Shown here one piece after another: positions 24,426-32,944 of a DNA stretch of 35,955 nucleotides (its first letter is position 1; every line of letters starts with the position of its first letter). Under the pieces are notes generated by a model, which saw only the letters and a program-made list of their open reading frames with translations, made no database searches and was not told the origin of the DNA. The DNA is taken from the NCBI GenBank assembly GCA_031262625.1, contig JAISHJ010000049.1, positions 1 to 35,955 of the forward strand, in the 5' to 3' direction. The stretch comes from Ruminococcus sp. (lineage in GTDB: Bacteria > Bacillota > Clostridia > Oscillospirales > Ruminococcaceae). The position numbers and the translations under genes are program-made.

Positions 24426-25181
24426 TTATTCAGCTGCTTCTGTTTCTTCTTCTGCGATTTCTGCTTGGTCCGCCGAAGCCGCTTCTGCCGCATCCTGTCT
24501 GCCCTGTCTGCCTTCGATAATAGCGTCAGCCATTGCACCGGAGATGAGTTTAACCGCTCTGATAGCATCGTCGTTTCCGGGGATAACGTAGTCGATTTCA
24601 TCAGGATCGCAGTTTGTATCAACGATTGCAACTATAGGAATACCGAGTTTTTTTGCTTCGGCAACTGCAATGCGTTCTTTGCGCGGGTCAACTATGAAGA
24701 GAGCGCCGGGGAGACGTCTCATAGTCTTGATTCCGCCCAGATATTTATCAAGTTTTTCGATTTCAAGCTGTAATTTCGCAACTTCCTTTTTAGGAAGAAG
24801 AGCAAATGTGCCGTCAGCTGCCATAGCATTAAGCTGTTCAAGACGGGTAATTCTGCGCTGAATGGTCTTGAAATTTGTCATCATACCGCCGAGCCAACGT
24901 GCGTTAACGTAGTGTGCACCGCCGCGAACGGCTTCTTCTTTAATTGAATCGCCTGCTTGCTTTTTTGTACCGACAAAGAGAACATCTTCGCCGTCAGCCG
25001 CTACTTCACGAACGAATTTGTACGCTTCGTCAAGTTTTTTTACGGTTTTTTGCAGGTCAATGATATAGATCCCGTTTCTTTCTGTAAAGATATAGGGAGC
25101 CATTTTAGGATTCCAGCGTCTTGTTTGGTGACCGAAATGAACACCTGCTTCAAGGAGCTGTTTCATGGATACTACTGCCAC
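24426..25181 (-). CDS. rpsB: 30S ribosomal protein S2
   Basis: Small-subunit ribosomal protein. The frame is open to an ATG at 25220, but GGAGG lies 7 nt before the GTG at 25181, and [20 protein letters not shown] is the standard S2 N-terminus, so GTG is chosen and gives 251 residues. Family motifs include [24 protein letters not shown], and [20 protein letters not shown]. The C-terminal tail beyond about residue 225 is acidic and Ala/Glu-rich. A near-consensus promoter and a structured leader precede it. S2 is known to regulate its own synthesis in some bacteria, so the leader may be an autoregulatory site. Confidence 0.98.
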   Translation of the reverse strand: MAVVSMKQLLEAGVHFGHQTRRWNPKMAPYIFTERNGIYIIDLQKTVKKLDEAYKFVREVAADGEDVLFVGTKKQAGDSIKEEAVRGGAHYVNARWLGGMMTNFKTIQRRITRLEQLNAMAADGTFALLPKKEVAKLQLEIEKLDKYLGGIKTMRRLPGALFIVDPRKERIAVAEAKKLGIPIVAIVDTNCDPDEIDYVIPGNDDAIRAVKLISGAMADAIIEGRQGRQDAAEAASADQAEIAEEETEAAE

Positions 25182-25207
25182 TTTATTTCCTCCATCAGTT
25201 TCATACG

Positions 25208-25259
25208 CGCACGGATTCACACCGAAAAGTAAGTTTTCCGGAACTGATATTGCCGTGCG
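25208..25259 (-). promoter_or_regulatory. Structured rpsB 5' leader, candidate S2 autoregulatory RNA
   Basis: The minus-strand transcript can pair CGCACGG with CCGTGCG (ends of this span) as a 7-bp outer helix. Inside, CCGGAAAA and TTTTCGG (complement of 25222-25241) form a second hairpin with one bulge and a 5-nt loop. The fold lies between the promoter and the rpsB ribosome binding site. I do not recognise it as a named riboswitch class. Confidence 0.5.
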
Positions 25260-25299
25260 GATTAAATTAGTACAGTTAAGTATACAACCATACCATAGT

Positions 25300-25328
25300 A
25301 TTATATCATACTATAAAACTAAAGTCAA
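25300..25328 (-). promoter_or_regulatory. Sigma-A promoter for rpsB-tsf
   Basis: On the minus strand, TTGACT (complement of 25323-25328) and TATAAT (complement of 25300-25305) are separated by exactly 17 bp. Transcription should start near 25293, leaving a leader of about 110 nt before the GTG of rpsB. This is one of the two best promoter matches in the window. Confidence 0.88.
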
Positions 25329-25388
25329 GCGTAAAATACTATAATTATTCATAAAAAATTACGCACATTTTGTATAAACTGTACAAAT

Positions 25389-26645
25389 TTAGCCGACATT
25401 TAGAGAAAACGCCTTGAAACCGCTGTCACATTCGCACAGCGCATTGTTTAATTCACGCTTGCATTCGTCATTGCTGTTACAGAAATCTTCTGACGAGTGT
25501 TTCTTAAACATCTTCTTTATGAGCGCTAAAAATTCCGATTCGCCCCAATCTGTTATGTCGCCGAAAAGCATAATTGCAGTGGATAATATTACTCGTTTTT
25601 CGTACTTAATTATATTTTTTATCATAAGCACAAAATCATGATTAGCGGAAGCAATTTCGACAGCAGCAGCAAGAATAATCGCTATTGCTTCCGCTTGTTT
25701 TGTGCGGTTTTTTCTCGTTTCATCCATCATCAGCGTAACAATAGTATCACACAAAAATTTCTTTTTATCCGCATATTCCGGTGCAGTTAAAAGGTAGGTT
25801 ACGAGTGCGTTTATTGTTTCCGAAATGTATGAAAATTCTGCTTGTGTCATTATTTCATTATCGGAATTTCGCAGACTGTCGGGGAGGTGAAACCACGGCA
25901 GCGGAGAGCCGAAAAGGTAGTCGGGGAGTATCGTTTCGCCCCTTGCTCCCGAAAAATAAAGAGGAGGTCTGAGAGCATAAAATCCGAGGCAATTTACAAA
26001 ATCGCGGCGTTCCGCAAAACCAATAATTTTCTCCGCACGTTCCTTAATATTTTCCGAATATTTATCTGTGAATTCCGCCGAAAAACCCTGTCCGTCAAGT
26101 GAAAAACATTCATTAACGGTATAATTTCCGTAAAGTTTGCAAGTTAAAAAGCAATACATAGACTTATTTCCGCCGCCGGAATGACCTGCTGTGACGAGAT
26201 AATCAGGTGCGAATTTTATAAAAGTCCTGTTTACAAAAGCGGCACAATCAAGGAGTTCTTTGGTCTCTGTTTGATACATCCTCGCCCCATTATCAGCCCA
26301 TTCTGCATCACCGTGAGTACCGCGAAAAACTACTGCGATTTTTTTCCCGTTTCCGAAAACTAATATGCGGTTTCCGGGCGTTTTATCGTCTTTTTGATAG
26401 TTGAGCGGCACGTCATAAAAATCAAGAAGCTTTAGCGAGGATAAATTTTTATTCGTTATTATATCGCGATAAACTATAGAAAAATCAATGTTTGATACAT
26501 ATTCATCGGGAGTTTCCTTAGTCGTTTGCCGGAGCATATCACCGGCAATATCGCCAAGCGAAAGCTCTGCACTGTAATTTAAAAGATCGTCGGAATAGAC
26601 AAGGCAGCAAAGCCTTTCAAGCTCAGGCGGTGATAAAAAATCCAT
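25389..26645 (-). CDS. Mbeg1-like (DUF2974) alpha/beta hydrolase
   Basis: A probable serine hydrolase of 418 residues. The N-terminal half has the strand-loop KKIAVVFRGTHGDAEWADN, where FRGT would supply the oxyanion region. The nucleophile elbow is AGHSGGGNKS with Ser156. LDGQGFSAEF, with Asp184, resembles the conserved (D/N)GPGF segment of DUF2974 proteins. The C-terminal third is helical and unlike known catalytic domains. There is no signal peptide, so it should be cytoplasmic; the substrate is unknown. GGAGG lies 6 nt before the ATG. It follows dnaE by 69 bp and may read through from that unit or use its own promoter; a palindrome sits beside its ribosome binding site. Confidence 0.82.
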   Translation of the reverse strand: MDFLSPPELERLCCLVYSDDLLNYSAELSLGDIAGDMLRQTTKETPDEYVSNIDFSIVYRDIITNKNLSSLKLLDFYDVPLNYQKDDKTPGNRILVFGNGKKIAVVFRGTHGDAEWADNGARMYQTETKELLDCAAFVNRTFIKFAPDYLVTAGHSGGGNKSMYCFLTCKLYGNYTVNECFSLDGQGFSAEFTDKYSENIKERAEKIIGFAERRDFVNCLGFYALRPPLYFSGARGETILPDYLFGSPLPWFHLPDSLRNSDNEIMTQAEFSYISETINALVTYLLTAPEYADKKKFLCDTIVTLMMDETRKNRTKQAEAIAIILAAAVEIASANHDFVLMIKNIIKYEKRVILSTAIMLFGDITDWGESEFLALIKKMFKKHSSEDFCNSNDECKRELNNALCECDSGFKAFSLNVG

Positions 26646-26654
26646 AATTACCTC

Positions 26655-26685
26655 CGTATATCAAGTATTGTTTACATGATATACG
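26655..26685. promoter_or_regulatory. Inverted repeat abutting the hydrolase ribosome binding site
   Basis: CGTATATCA (26655-26663) and TGATATACG (26677-26685) are a perfect 9-bp inverted repeat around a 13-nt spacer. On the minus strand the right end of the stem touches the GGAGG of the hydrolase gene. It could be a repressor operator or an RNA stem that limits ribosome access. Confidence 0.55.
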
Positions 26686-26714
26686 GAATGGGAAATATGG
26701 TTACTTAAACGACA

Positions 26715-29420
26715 TTAACTGAACGCTATTTTGCATACTTCAATTTCGTGTGCGCGGAGTTCATGCAAATCAAATTCGGGCAAATCACGCTCATTTTGAA
26801 TCGCCTTTTTATCATTTCCGAAAAAGTCAAGCTGACCTGATGATATGTTATCTCGTTCTTTACCGGCACGTTCCATGGTAATCGGAAGATTGCGAAGCAT
26901 TGTTCGGCGAGTTTGTCCGCAAAAATCAAAAGCCCCCGAATAAATCAAATTTTCAATAGCATTTCGCGGAACTGTGTAGTAGTCAAACCGCGAACAAAAA
27001 TCTTCAAGTGAGTAAAACCGTTCGCGCTCACGTTCTTCAAGCACTGCTTCAATCGGGTGAGTACCCATTCCCTTTATCAGTGACAGCCCGAAGCGAATTT
27101 TATTATTACTTTCTGCCGTGAATTTTCTGCCGGAATTATTTATGTCCGGAGGGAGAAATTTCATCCCCATTTTATATGCTTCATTGATGTATTTTTGGTC
27201 GAAAGAATTCGATAAAAGCGCCGATAAATATTCAGCAGGGAAGTGACATTTAAGGTAAGCGGTTCGATACGCAATATATGCGTAGGCGACAGCGTGAGAT
27301 TTGTTAAAAGCGTAGGATGAAAACTTTTCTATTTCGTCGTAAATGCTTTCTGAGACGTTTCGCGGTACGTTATTTTTGTCTGCACCGTTTAAGAATTCGA
27401 TCCGCTCACTTTCGATAATACCGGACTTTTTTTTCGCCATTGCGCGCCGTAAAATATCTGCTCTTCCGAGAGAAAATCCCGCTAATTTTTGAACGATCTG
27501 CATAACCTGTTCTTGATAAACTATTATGCCGTATGTTTCATCTAAAATGCCGTCGATAAGCGGGTGTAAAAACCGTCTTCTTATTTTTCCGTGACGTGCA
27601 TCAATGAAATTCTTGATACTGTCCATCGGTCCCGGTCGAAAAAGAGCGTTAACAGCAATAAGGTCGCCGATGTTTTCGGGAGCAAGCCGCATGAGAACGC
27701 TCATAAATCCTTCAGATTCAAACTGGAACACACCCAGAGTCTGCCCGGAAGCAATCATCTGATATGTTTTTTTATCATCAAGCGGTATAGAATTTTCGTT
27801 GAAATTCTTTATTTGTTTTAAGCAGTCGTCAATTATCGTGAGATGCTTAAGCCCCAAAACGTCCATCTTTACAAGACCTACGTCTTCAAGATAGCCCATA
27901 GTAAACTGGGTCATTTTTATTCCGCTCGTATTGATTACCGGTGCGTAATCGGTTATCGGCGCATCTGCGAGTACTATTCCCGAAGCGTGAGTAGAGATAT
28001 TTTTCGGAAATCCTTCGATTAATTGCGCAGCATCAAGAAATTTTTTTATCTGATTATCCTGTTCAATCCATTCGCCGTTTTCATTTTTTAAGGCTTTAAG
28101 AGTTTCGTTAATCGGAATTTGTTTTGCAATATAATCAGCTGTTTTTGCGGAGATATGAAGTACTCGTGATGCTTCTCTGACAGCGGATTTGCCCTTAATT
28201 GTCATGAATGTAACTATCCCGGCAACCCGTGTTTCGCCGTATTTTTTTACAGCATATTCGATAATTTCATGACGGCGATCATGCCCGAAATCAACGTCAA
28301 TATCAGGCAGAGTAACCCGTTCCGGATTGAGGAAACGCTCAAACAAAAGCTGATGTTTTATCGGATCAATTCCTGTGATACCGATACAGTAAGCGGTAAA
28401 TGAACCTACTCCCGAACCTCTGCCCAAACCAACGGGAATTCCCATACTGCGAGCGAATTTTACGAAGTCCCAAACTATCAGAAAATAGTCCGCAAAACCC
28501 ATACGTATAATTACTTCAAGTTCATATGAAAGTCGGTCTGTCTGTACCTTTGAAAGGTTTTCGCCGAAGCGTTTTTCCATACCTTTTTTCGCGAGAGCAC
28601 TTAAAAAACCTGCACTTTTCCCTATACTGTCCGGGAAGAAAACCGGCATATGAAATTCACCGAAAGGGATAACATTTTCGTCAATCATTTCTGAAATTTT
28701 CAACGTATTTATAATTGCTTCAGGTACATTTGCGAATAGTTTCGACATTTCATCCGAAGATTTTATATAGTACTCAGAATTTTGAGGAGGAGTGATTTTT
28801 TCGCTTAATGAAGACAGTAAATTTGCGGCTTCATAATCTCCGCAGCGCGCCATCCTAACGTCATTTGAAGCAACAAGAGGAAATTCAGTTTCTTCCGAAA
28901 GCTTCAGATAAAGCGGTAAAATTTCTGTTTCAAACGGAAGATTATGATTCCAAATCTCAATATAAATGTCCTTAAAACATGAGTGTAACCGATAAAGAAA
29001 ACGCTTTGTATCTTTATAAAAACCGTTTGACAAAAGTTCAAATATTTTACCGTTTTGTCCGCCTGTTAAGAGGATTAAACCTTCTGAACTTTGAAATAAT
29101 AAATCTTCGGTAAGAACGTTTGCAGATGCAATTTTCAGCAAATTTTTGTAGCCTTTTTGATTTTTGGCAAGTAAAACAATACCGGCATAATCCGTCAAAA
29201 TACGGTCGCTGTCAGACTTAATTTCAAGCCCTATAATAGGCTTAATTCCCGATGATAAAGCTTCTTTTGCAAACTTAATCGTACCGAACATATAGCCTTT
29301 GTCGGTTAAAGAAACTGCATTCTGACCGAGATTTTTCGCACACGAAATAATGTCCTCCGTGTGTGCGGAGGACTCTAAAAGACTGTAGTCAGATTTAACG
29401 TGAAGATGAACGAAATTCAT
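26715..29420 (-). CDS. dnaE: DNA polymerase III subunit alpha (DnaE type), C-terminally short
   Basis: C-family DNA polymerase. The 901 residues are well below the usual 1,050-1,200. The PHP domain (1-200) starts with VHLHVKSDYS, but the usual LTDHG is LTDKG (Lys41) and NDVH is NDVR (Arg189), so its metal site is degenerate. Polymerase carboxylates are Asp375 and Asp377 (PDIDVDFG) and Asp520 (KMDVLGL). The family's fingers region and helix-hairpin-helix follow. QLDFF (863-867) looks like a beta-clamp-binding motif. The protein stops 34 residues later, with no room for the OB-fold and tau-binding regions. The start overlaps whiA by 26 bp. No continuation exists in other frames before the next gene. 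Confidence 0.93.
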   Translation of the reverse strand: MNFVHLHVKSDYSLLESSAHTEDIISCAKNLGQNAVSLTDKGYMFGTIKFAKEALSSGIKPIIGLEIKSDSDRILTDYAGIVLLAKNQKGYKNLLKIASANVLTEDLLFQSSEGLILLTGGQNGKIFELLSNGFYKDTKRFLYRLHSCFKDIYIEIWNHNLPFETEILPLYLKLSEETEFPLVASNDVRMARCGDYEAANLLSSLSEKITPPQNSEYYIKSSDEMSKLFANVPEAIINTLKISEMIDENVIPFGEFHMPVFFPDSIGKSAGFLSALAKKGMEKRFGENLSKVQTDRLSYELEVIIRMGFADYFLIVWDFVKFARSMGIPVGLGRGSGVGSFTAYCIGITGIDPIKHQLLFERFLNPERVTLPDIDVDFGHDRRHEIIEYAVKKYGETRVAGIVTFMTIKGKSAVREASRVLHISAKTADYIAKQIPINETLKALKNENGEWIEQDNQIKKFLDAAQLIEGFPKNISTHASGIVLADAPITDYAPVINTSGIKMTQFTMGYLEDVGLVKMDVLGLKHLTIIDDCLKQIKNFNENSIPLDDKKTYQMIASGQTLGVFQFESEGFMSVLMRLAPENIGDLIAVNALFRPGPMDSIKNFIDARHGKIRRRFLHPLIDGILDETYGIIVYQEQVMQIVQKLAGFSLGRADILRRAMAKKKSGIIESERIEFLNGADKNNVPRNVSESIYDEIEKFSSYAFNKSHAVAYAYIAYRTAYLKCHFPAEYLSALLSNSFDQKYINEAYKMGMKFLPPDINNSGRKFTAESNNKIRFGLSLIKGMGTHPIEAVLEERERERFYSLEDFCSRFDYYTVPRNAIENLIYSGAFDFCGQTRRTMLRNLPITMERAGKERDNISSGQLDFFGNDKKAIQNERDLPEFDLHELRAHEIEVCKIAFS

Positions 29421-30351
29421 TATTTTCTCGCAGATTTTCCGCCATAAGCGAAAGCTTTTTAAGCCTGTGATTTATGCACGAACGTGTTACGGGTTCGCCT
29501 GAAATTTCCGCTAAACTTTCTGATAATTCCTTTAGTGTCATCTGTGGATTTTCGAGCCTTAAATCGGCGGTTTCACGAAGTTTTTGCGGTAATTTTCCGC
29601 GTTTTCCTGCTGCATAAATAAGTTCTATATCGTAAAACTGCTTAAGCCCTGCATCCACGGCACGCTCTATGTTTGCGGCATCGCAGTTTGCAATCCGGTT
29701 CGCCTTATTTCGGACGTTTTTATAAATTTCAGTATTATAATAATCTATTGCGGCATCAGAGAGTCCGATGTAGGTTAAAAAGTCTGAAATTCGCTCTGAA
29801 CCTTTCATATATAAGACGTATTTTCCGCGTCTTGTTATAAGTTTTACACCTTCCTGCCAGAAGCTTTCTTCAAGCAGAATTTTTATGTCCAGTGCAGTTT
29901 TTTCAAACGGCAAAACCATCTCAAGATGATAACTTTTTTCCGGTTCGGTAAGGTTTCCGCATGATAAAAATACTCCTGCGAAAAAGTCTGCTGCTAAAAC
30001 ATTGTCGATAAAATTACGGTCGATATCAAGAGTTTCTCTATCGGTATTATTAAGGTGAAAAGCAGACAAAATGGTACTTCGCGCCGTCTCCGATATTATT
30101 GAAATTTTATAAAGAATAAGGCTGCCTTTTTTTTGTCCGACTGTTTCGGTACATCCTTTTTCATGAGCAAAACTAATGCAAAAATTCTCAAAAAGTTTTG
30201 CAGTATCGGCGTTTGCGGTAGTGAAAACTATCTCTTTTTCACTGCATTTTTTAAGCGTAATGAGTATGCCGTAAAAACATAAAAACTGCGATTCTTTACT
30301 GTATACTTTTCGCTTGCATAAATCAGATTTAATACTCTGTGAAGTTGACAT
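29395..30351 (-). CDS. whiA: DNA-binding protein WhiA
   Basis: A LAGLIDADG-fold plus helix-turn-helix protein that affects sporulation in actinobacteria and cell division in Firmicutes. The 318-residue product has the degenerate homing-endonuclease-like N-terminal part, with AADFFAGVFLSCGNL (about 130-145), where the catalytic residues are absent as expected. The C-terminal HTH contains LKELSESLAEISGEPVTRSC and INHRLKKL. KNVRNKANRIANCDAANIER before it is a family hallmark. It starts 2 bp after rapZ and overlaps dnaE. This rapZ-whiA pairing is conserved across Gram-positive bacteria. Confidence 0.96.
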   Translation of the reverse strand: MSTSQSIKSDLCKRKVYSKESQFLCFYGILITLKKCSEKEIVFTTANADTAKLFENFCISFAHEKGCTETVGQKKGSLILYKISIISETARSTILSAFHLNNTDRETLDIDRNFIDNVLAADFFAGVFLSCGNLTEPEKSYHLEMVLPFEKTALDIKILLEESFWQEGVKLITRRGKYVLYMKGSERISDFLTYIGLSDAAIDYYNTEIYKNVRNKANRIANCDAANIERAVDAGLKQFYDIELIYAAGKRGKLPQKLRETADLRLENPQMTLKELSESLAEISGEPVTRSCINHRLKKLSLMAENLRENNEFRSSSR

Positions 30352-30353
30352 AA

Positions 30354-31238
30354 TCAGTGCCTGTTAATATCCCTGTGGCTGATTCGAGAGTTATAACCGC
30401 AGTCGGAAATGTATTTTCCGATAAGTTCAGCAAAGGTTATACTGCGGTGCTTCCCGCCGGTACAACCGAAGGCGATTATAAGCTGGCTCTTTCCTTCTTT
30501 TTTATACCGCGGTATTAAAAAATCGAGCATATCGGTAAGTTTTTTCATGAAATCCGTACTGTCAGAGCTGCTCATAACGTAGTTTCGCACTTCTTCCGAA
30601 AGCCCGGTTTTATGCTTTAATTCCGGAATATAAAACGGATTAGGTAAAAATCTTACGTCGAAAACTAAGTCAGCTTCAAGAGAAATTCCGTATTTGAAGC
30701 CGAAAGAAGTAACCTTTATGCTGATTCCGTCAAGAGGATTATTAAGGAGCAAAGCATTGACGGATTCTTTAAGTTCGGCAATTGTAAGCTCGGAAGTATC
30801 AATGTAATAGTCGGCGAGTTCACGAACATCCGAGAGTATAGACCGCTCTTTTTCGACGGCATTTTTAATGCTTTCGTTTGAGTTTGTGTCGAGCGGATGC
30901 CGCCGGCGGGTTTCTTTATAACGCCTGATTAAAACTTCGTTTGAAGCATCAAGAAACATTATTTTTGCGTTAATATTTTGTCCCTTTAGATAGGATAAAC
31001 CTTCACCGAATTCGCGGAAAAGTTCACCGCCGCGTATGTCGGTAACGAGAGCGATTTTTTCCATCGAAGAGCTGCCGCTTTTACCGACATTAACAGCAAT
31101 TTCGGCAAATTTCGGGATAAGCTGCGGAGGAATATTGTCGATGCAGTAATAGCCGTTGTCCTCCAAAACGTTGACAACGCCGGATTTGCCCGAGCCGGAC
31201 ATTCCGGTGATGATGAGAAATTTCGGCATTTGTGACAT
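30354..31238 (-). CDS. rapZ: RapZ/YvcJ-family P-loop nucleotide-binding protein
   Basis: In Escherichia coli RapZ directs RNase E to glmZ; in Firmicutes the homologue YvcJ binds nucleotides and its RNA role is less clear. The 294-residue protein has the P-loop GMSGSGKS (12-19), a DIRGGELF segment, and the C-terminal signature GCTGGKHRSITFAE. The ATG at 31238 follows GGAGG at 7 nt, so it is preferred over Met4. It lies between murB and whiA, a widely conserved position. Cytoplasmic. Confidence 0.96.
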   Translation of the reverse strand: MSQMPKFLIITGMSGSGKSGVVNVLEDNGYYCIDNIPPQLIPKFAEIAVNVGKSGSSSMEKIALVTDIRGGELFREFGEGLSYLKGQNINAKIMFLDASNEVLIRRYKETRRRHPLDTNSNESIKNAVEKERSILSDVRELADYYIDTSELTIAELKESVNALLLNNPLDGISIKVTSFGFKYGISLEADLVFDVRFLPNPFYIPELKHKTGLSEEVRNYVMSSSDSTDFMKKLTDMLDFLIPRYKKEGKSQLIIAFGCTGGKHRSITFAELIGKYISDCGYNSRISHRDINRH

Positions 31239-31276
31239 TTATTATCCTCCGTTCGTGCGATTTTATCTGCTTCACT

Positions 31277-32209
31277 CTAAAATTCTATTATACCGTTTGA
31301 TATAATTATAGGCTCAGGCTCAAGGGTAAATCCAGTTTGAAGTTCTACAATTCCGACGACTTTCTTCATAAGCCCGATAACATCTGAAAATTTTGCGTCA
31401 CCGGTATTTATGATAAATCCGGCGTGCTTTTCGCTGATTTGCGCACCGCCGACACTTAAGCCCTTAAGTCCGCAATCATCAATTAAAGCAGATGCGTACG
31501 CGCCTTTCGGGCGTTTAAAAGCACTTCCTGCACTGGGAAATTCAAGAGGCTGTTTTTCTTTTCTTCGGGCAGTATAGCTTTCCATCTGCGACTTTATAAT
31601 GTCGGCTTTTCCCTGTGTGAGTTTAAGTCTGACGTTTGTGATAATTGCTCTGTTATGTATGAAAATGCTCTCGCGGTACGAAAATAAACATTCTGCGGCA
31701 GAATAAGTTTTTGAAGTTCCGTCGGGGTCTATTGCAGTAACCGACTCAATTAAATCTGAAATTTCGCGCCCGTAAGCGCCTGCATTCATAAATACTGCTC
31801 CGCCGATTGAGCCCGGAATTCCGAAAAGCGGCTCTATACCTGAAAGCGAATGTGTTGCGGCAACTCTGCAAACGCTCGAAAGCAACGCTCCTGCTTCACA
31901 ATCGAGATACTCTCCGTTATTTTTTACTACAGTAAAATCTCCTGTCATACGAAGAATTACGAGATTGTGGTCATTGTCATCGGCAAGCAGATTTGAGCCA
32001 TTGCCGATAACCATGTACGGTACGTTGTAAATCGAAATTAATTTTAGTATACAGATTAAAGAGTCAACATTGTTTATGTTAATAAGCAGCGGTATTTTTC
32101 CGCCTATTTTAAATGTAGTTAAACTCGAAAATTTTGCGTTAAACTCTGCTTTGCAGCTGAGTCTCACGGCGGCGTCAGCTATAATTCCGATAGCTTCCGT
32201 CAAATTCAT
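31277..32209 (-). CDS. murB: UDP-N-acetylenolpyruvoylglucosamine reductase
   Basis: NADPH- and FAD-dependent enzyme making UDP-MurNAc, the second committed step of peptidoglycan synthesis. The 310-residue product has the FAD-binding YMVIGNGSNLLADD (65-78) and GIPGSIGGAVFMNAGAYG (130-147). The catalytic Arg is in SYRES (Arg179), the proton-donor Ser229 is in PSAGSAFKRP, and the C-terminal Glu lies in LEPEP (297-299). The size and lack of the extra loop suggest the short, Gram-positive type. Its ATG overlaps the stop of the PHP phosphatase gene by 4 bp. Confidence 0.97.
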   Translation of the reverse strand: MNLTEAIGIIADAAVRLSCKAEFNAKFSSLTTFKIGGKIPLLININNVDSLICILKLISIYNVPYMVIGNGSNLLADDNDHNLVILRMTGDFTVVKNNGEYLDCEAGALLSSVCRVAATHSLSGIEPLFGIPGSIGGAVFMNAGAYGREISDLIESVTAIDPDGTSKTYSAAECLFSYRESIFIHNRAIITNVRLKLTQGKADIIKSQMESYTARRKEKQPLEFPSAGSAFKRPKGAYASALIDDCGLKGLSVGGAQISEKHAGFIINTGDAKFSDVIGLMKKVVGIVELQTGFTLEPEPIIISNGIIEF

Positions 32210-32919
32210 AAATATTCTTTCCCCCTGACTTTCAAGTATCTTAAAAAATTATCATCGGAAGAGTTTACGATAAGTTCCTCCGGGAAGTTTATTTCGGTTA
32301 ATATCTTTACCGTACCGTTAAATTCACCTATGCGATTACAAAAATGCGCATCTGAATTGACGATAACAGGCACTTCATATTGTAAACATTTTTTTGCAAG
32401 TTCGAGATAGTTTTGTGCTCTGCGCTTATGTGAAATCTGCGTTTCGTTTATTTCAACAAGCTTATTTTTATCACGGAAGACAGGCAGTATTTTATCGTAG
32501 TCATAAGTATAGTAAGGATGTGCGGAGTGTCCGATAACATCAACCCAAGGATTATTCGCAACCGCTTCATAAATCTCGGTGTAGTCTTTAGGATTCCCTT
32601 CTACCGGGAAATGTACCGAAGCGATAACCCAGTCGAGCGCTGCTAATTCCGATAAATTGATATTAAGCGATCCGTCTGCGCCTGTTATCGAAGCTTCTGC
32701 ACCGAAAAGCATTTTTACACCGAGAAGAATCCGATCAATAGAACGTTCCATATTGTGAAAATGCCAGATATGCGGCGCATCTTCGTCATTCGGAACATGG
32801 TCGGTTATCGCAAGGTAATGAAAGCCTCTGTCAGCTGCAACTCTTGCGTTTTCCAATACCGTTGAGTATGCATGAGTAGAAGCGACGGTGTGCGTGTGAG
32901 TGTCCGCGATAAAATTCAT
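32206..32919 (-). CDS. PHP domain phosphatase/hydrolase (YcdX-like)
   Basis: A 237-residue metal-dependent phosphoesterase of the PHP family. Metal-binding segments are DTHTHTVAS (about 6-14), AITDHVPN (His41 region), FGAEASI, IASVHFP, IGHSAHP, and the C-terminal VNSDAHFC. These match the three-metal YcdX-type site and all appear intact, unlike the PHP domain of the DnaE in this same cluster. The natural substrate is unknown. AAAAGG lies about 10 nt before the ATG. It overlaps murB by 4 bp, so coupled translation is likely. Confidence 0.93.
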   Translation of the reverse strand: MNFIADTHTHTVASTHAYSTVLENARVAADRGFHYLAITDHVPNDEDAPHIWHFHNMERSIDRILLGVKMLFGAEASITGADGSLNINLSELAALDWVIASVHFPVEGNPKDYTEIYEAVANNPWVDVIGHSAHPYYTYDYDKILPVFRDKNKLVEINETQISHKRRAQNYLELAKKCLQYEVPVIVNSDAHFCNRIGEFNGTVKILTEINFPEELIVNSSDDNFLRYLKVRGKEYL

Positions 32920-32944
32920 AGGTTTATGCCTTTTTATATGTTAC

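Noticed and set aside
26646-26714. Frameshifted remainder of dnaE after its early stop
   Set aside because: Only 69 bp separate it from the next gene, far too little for the missing 200 or so residues.
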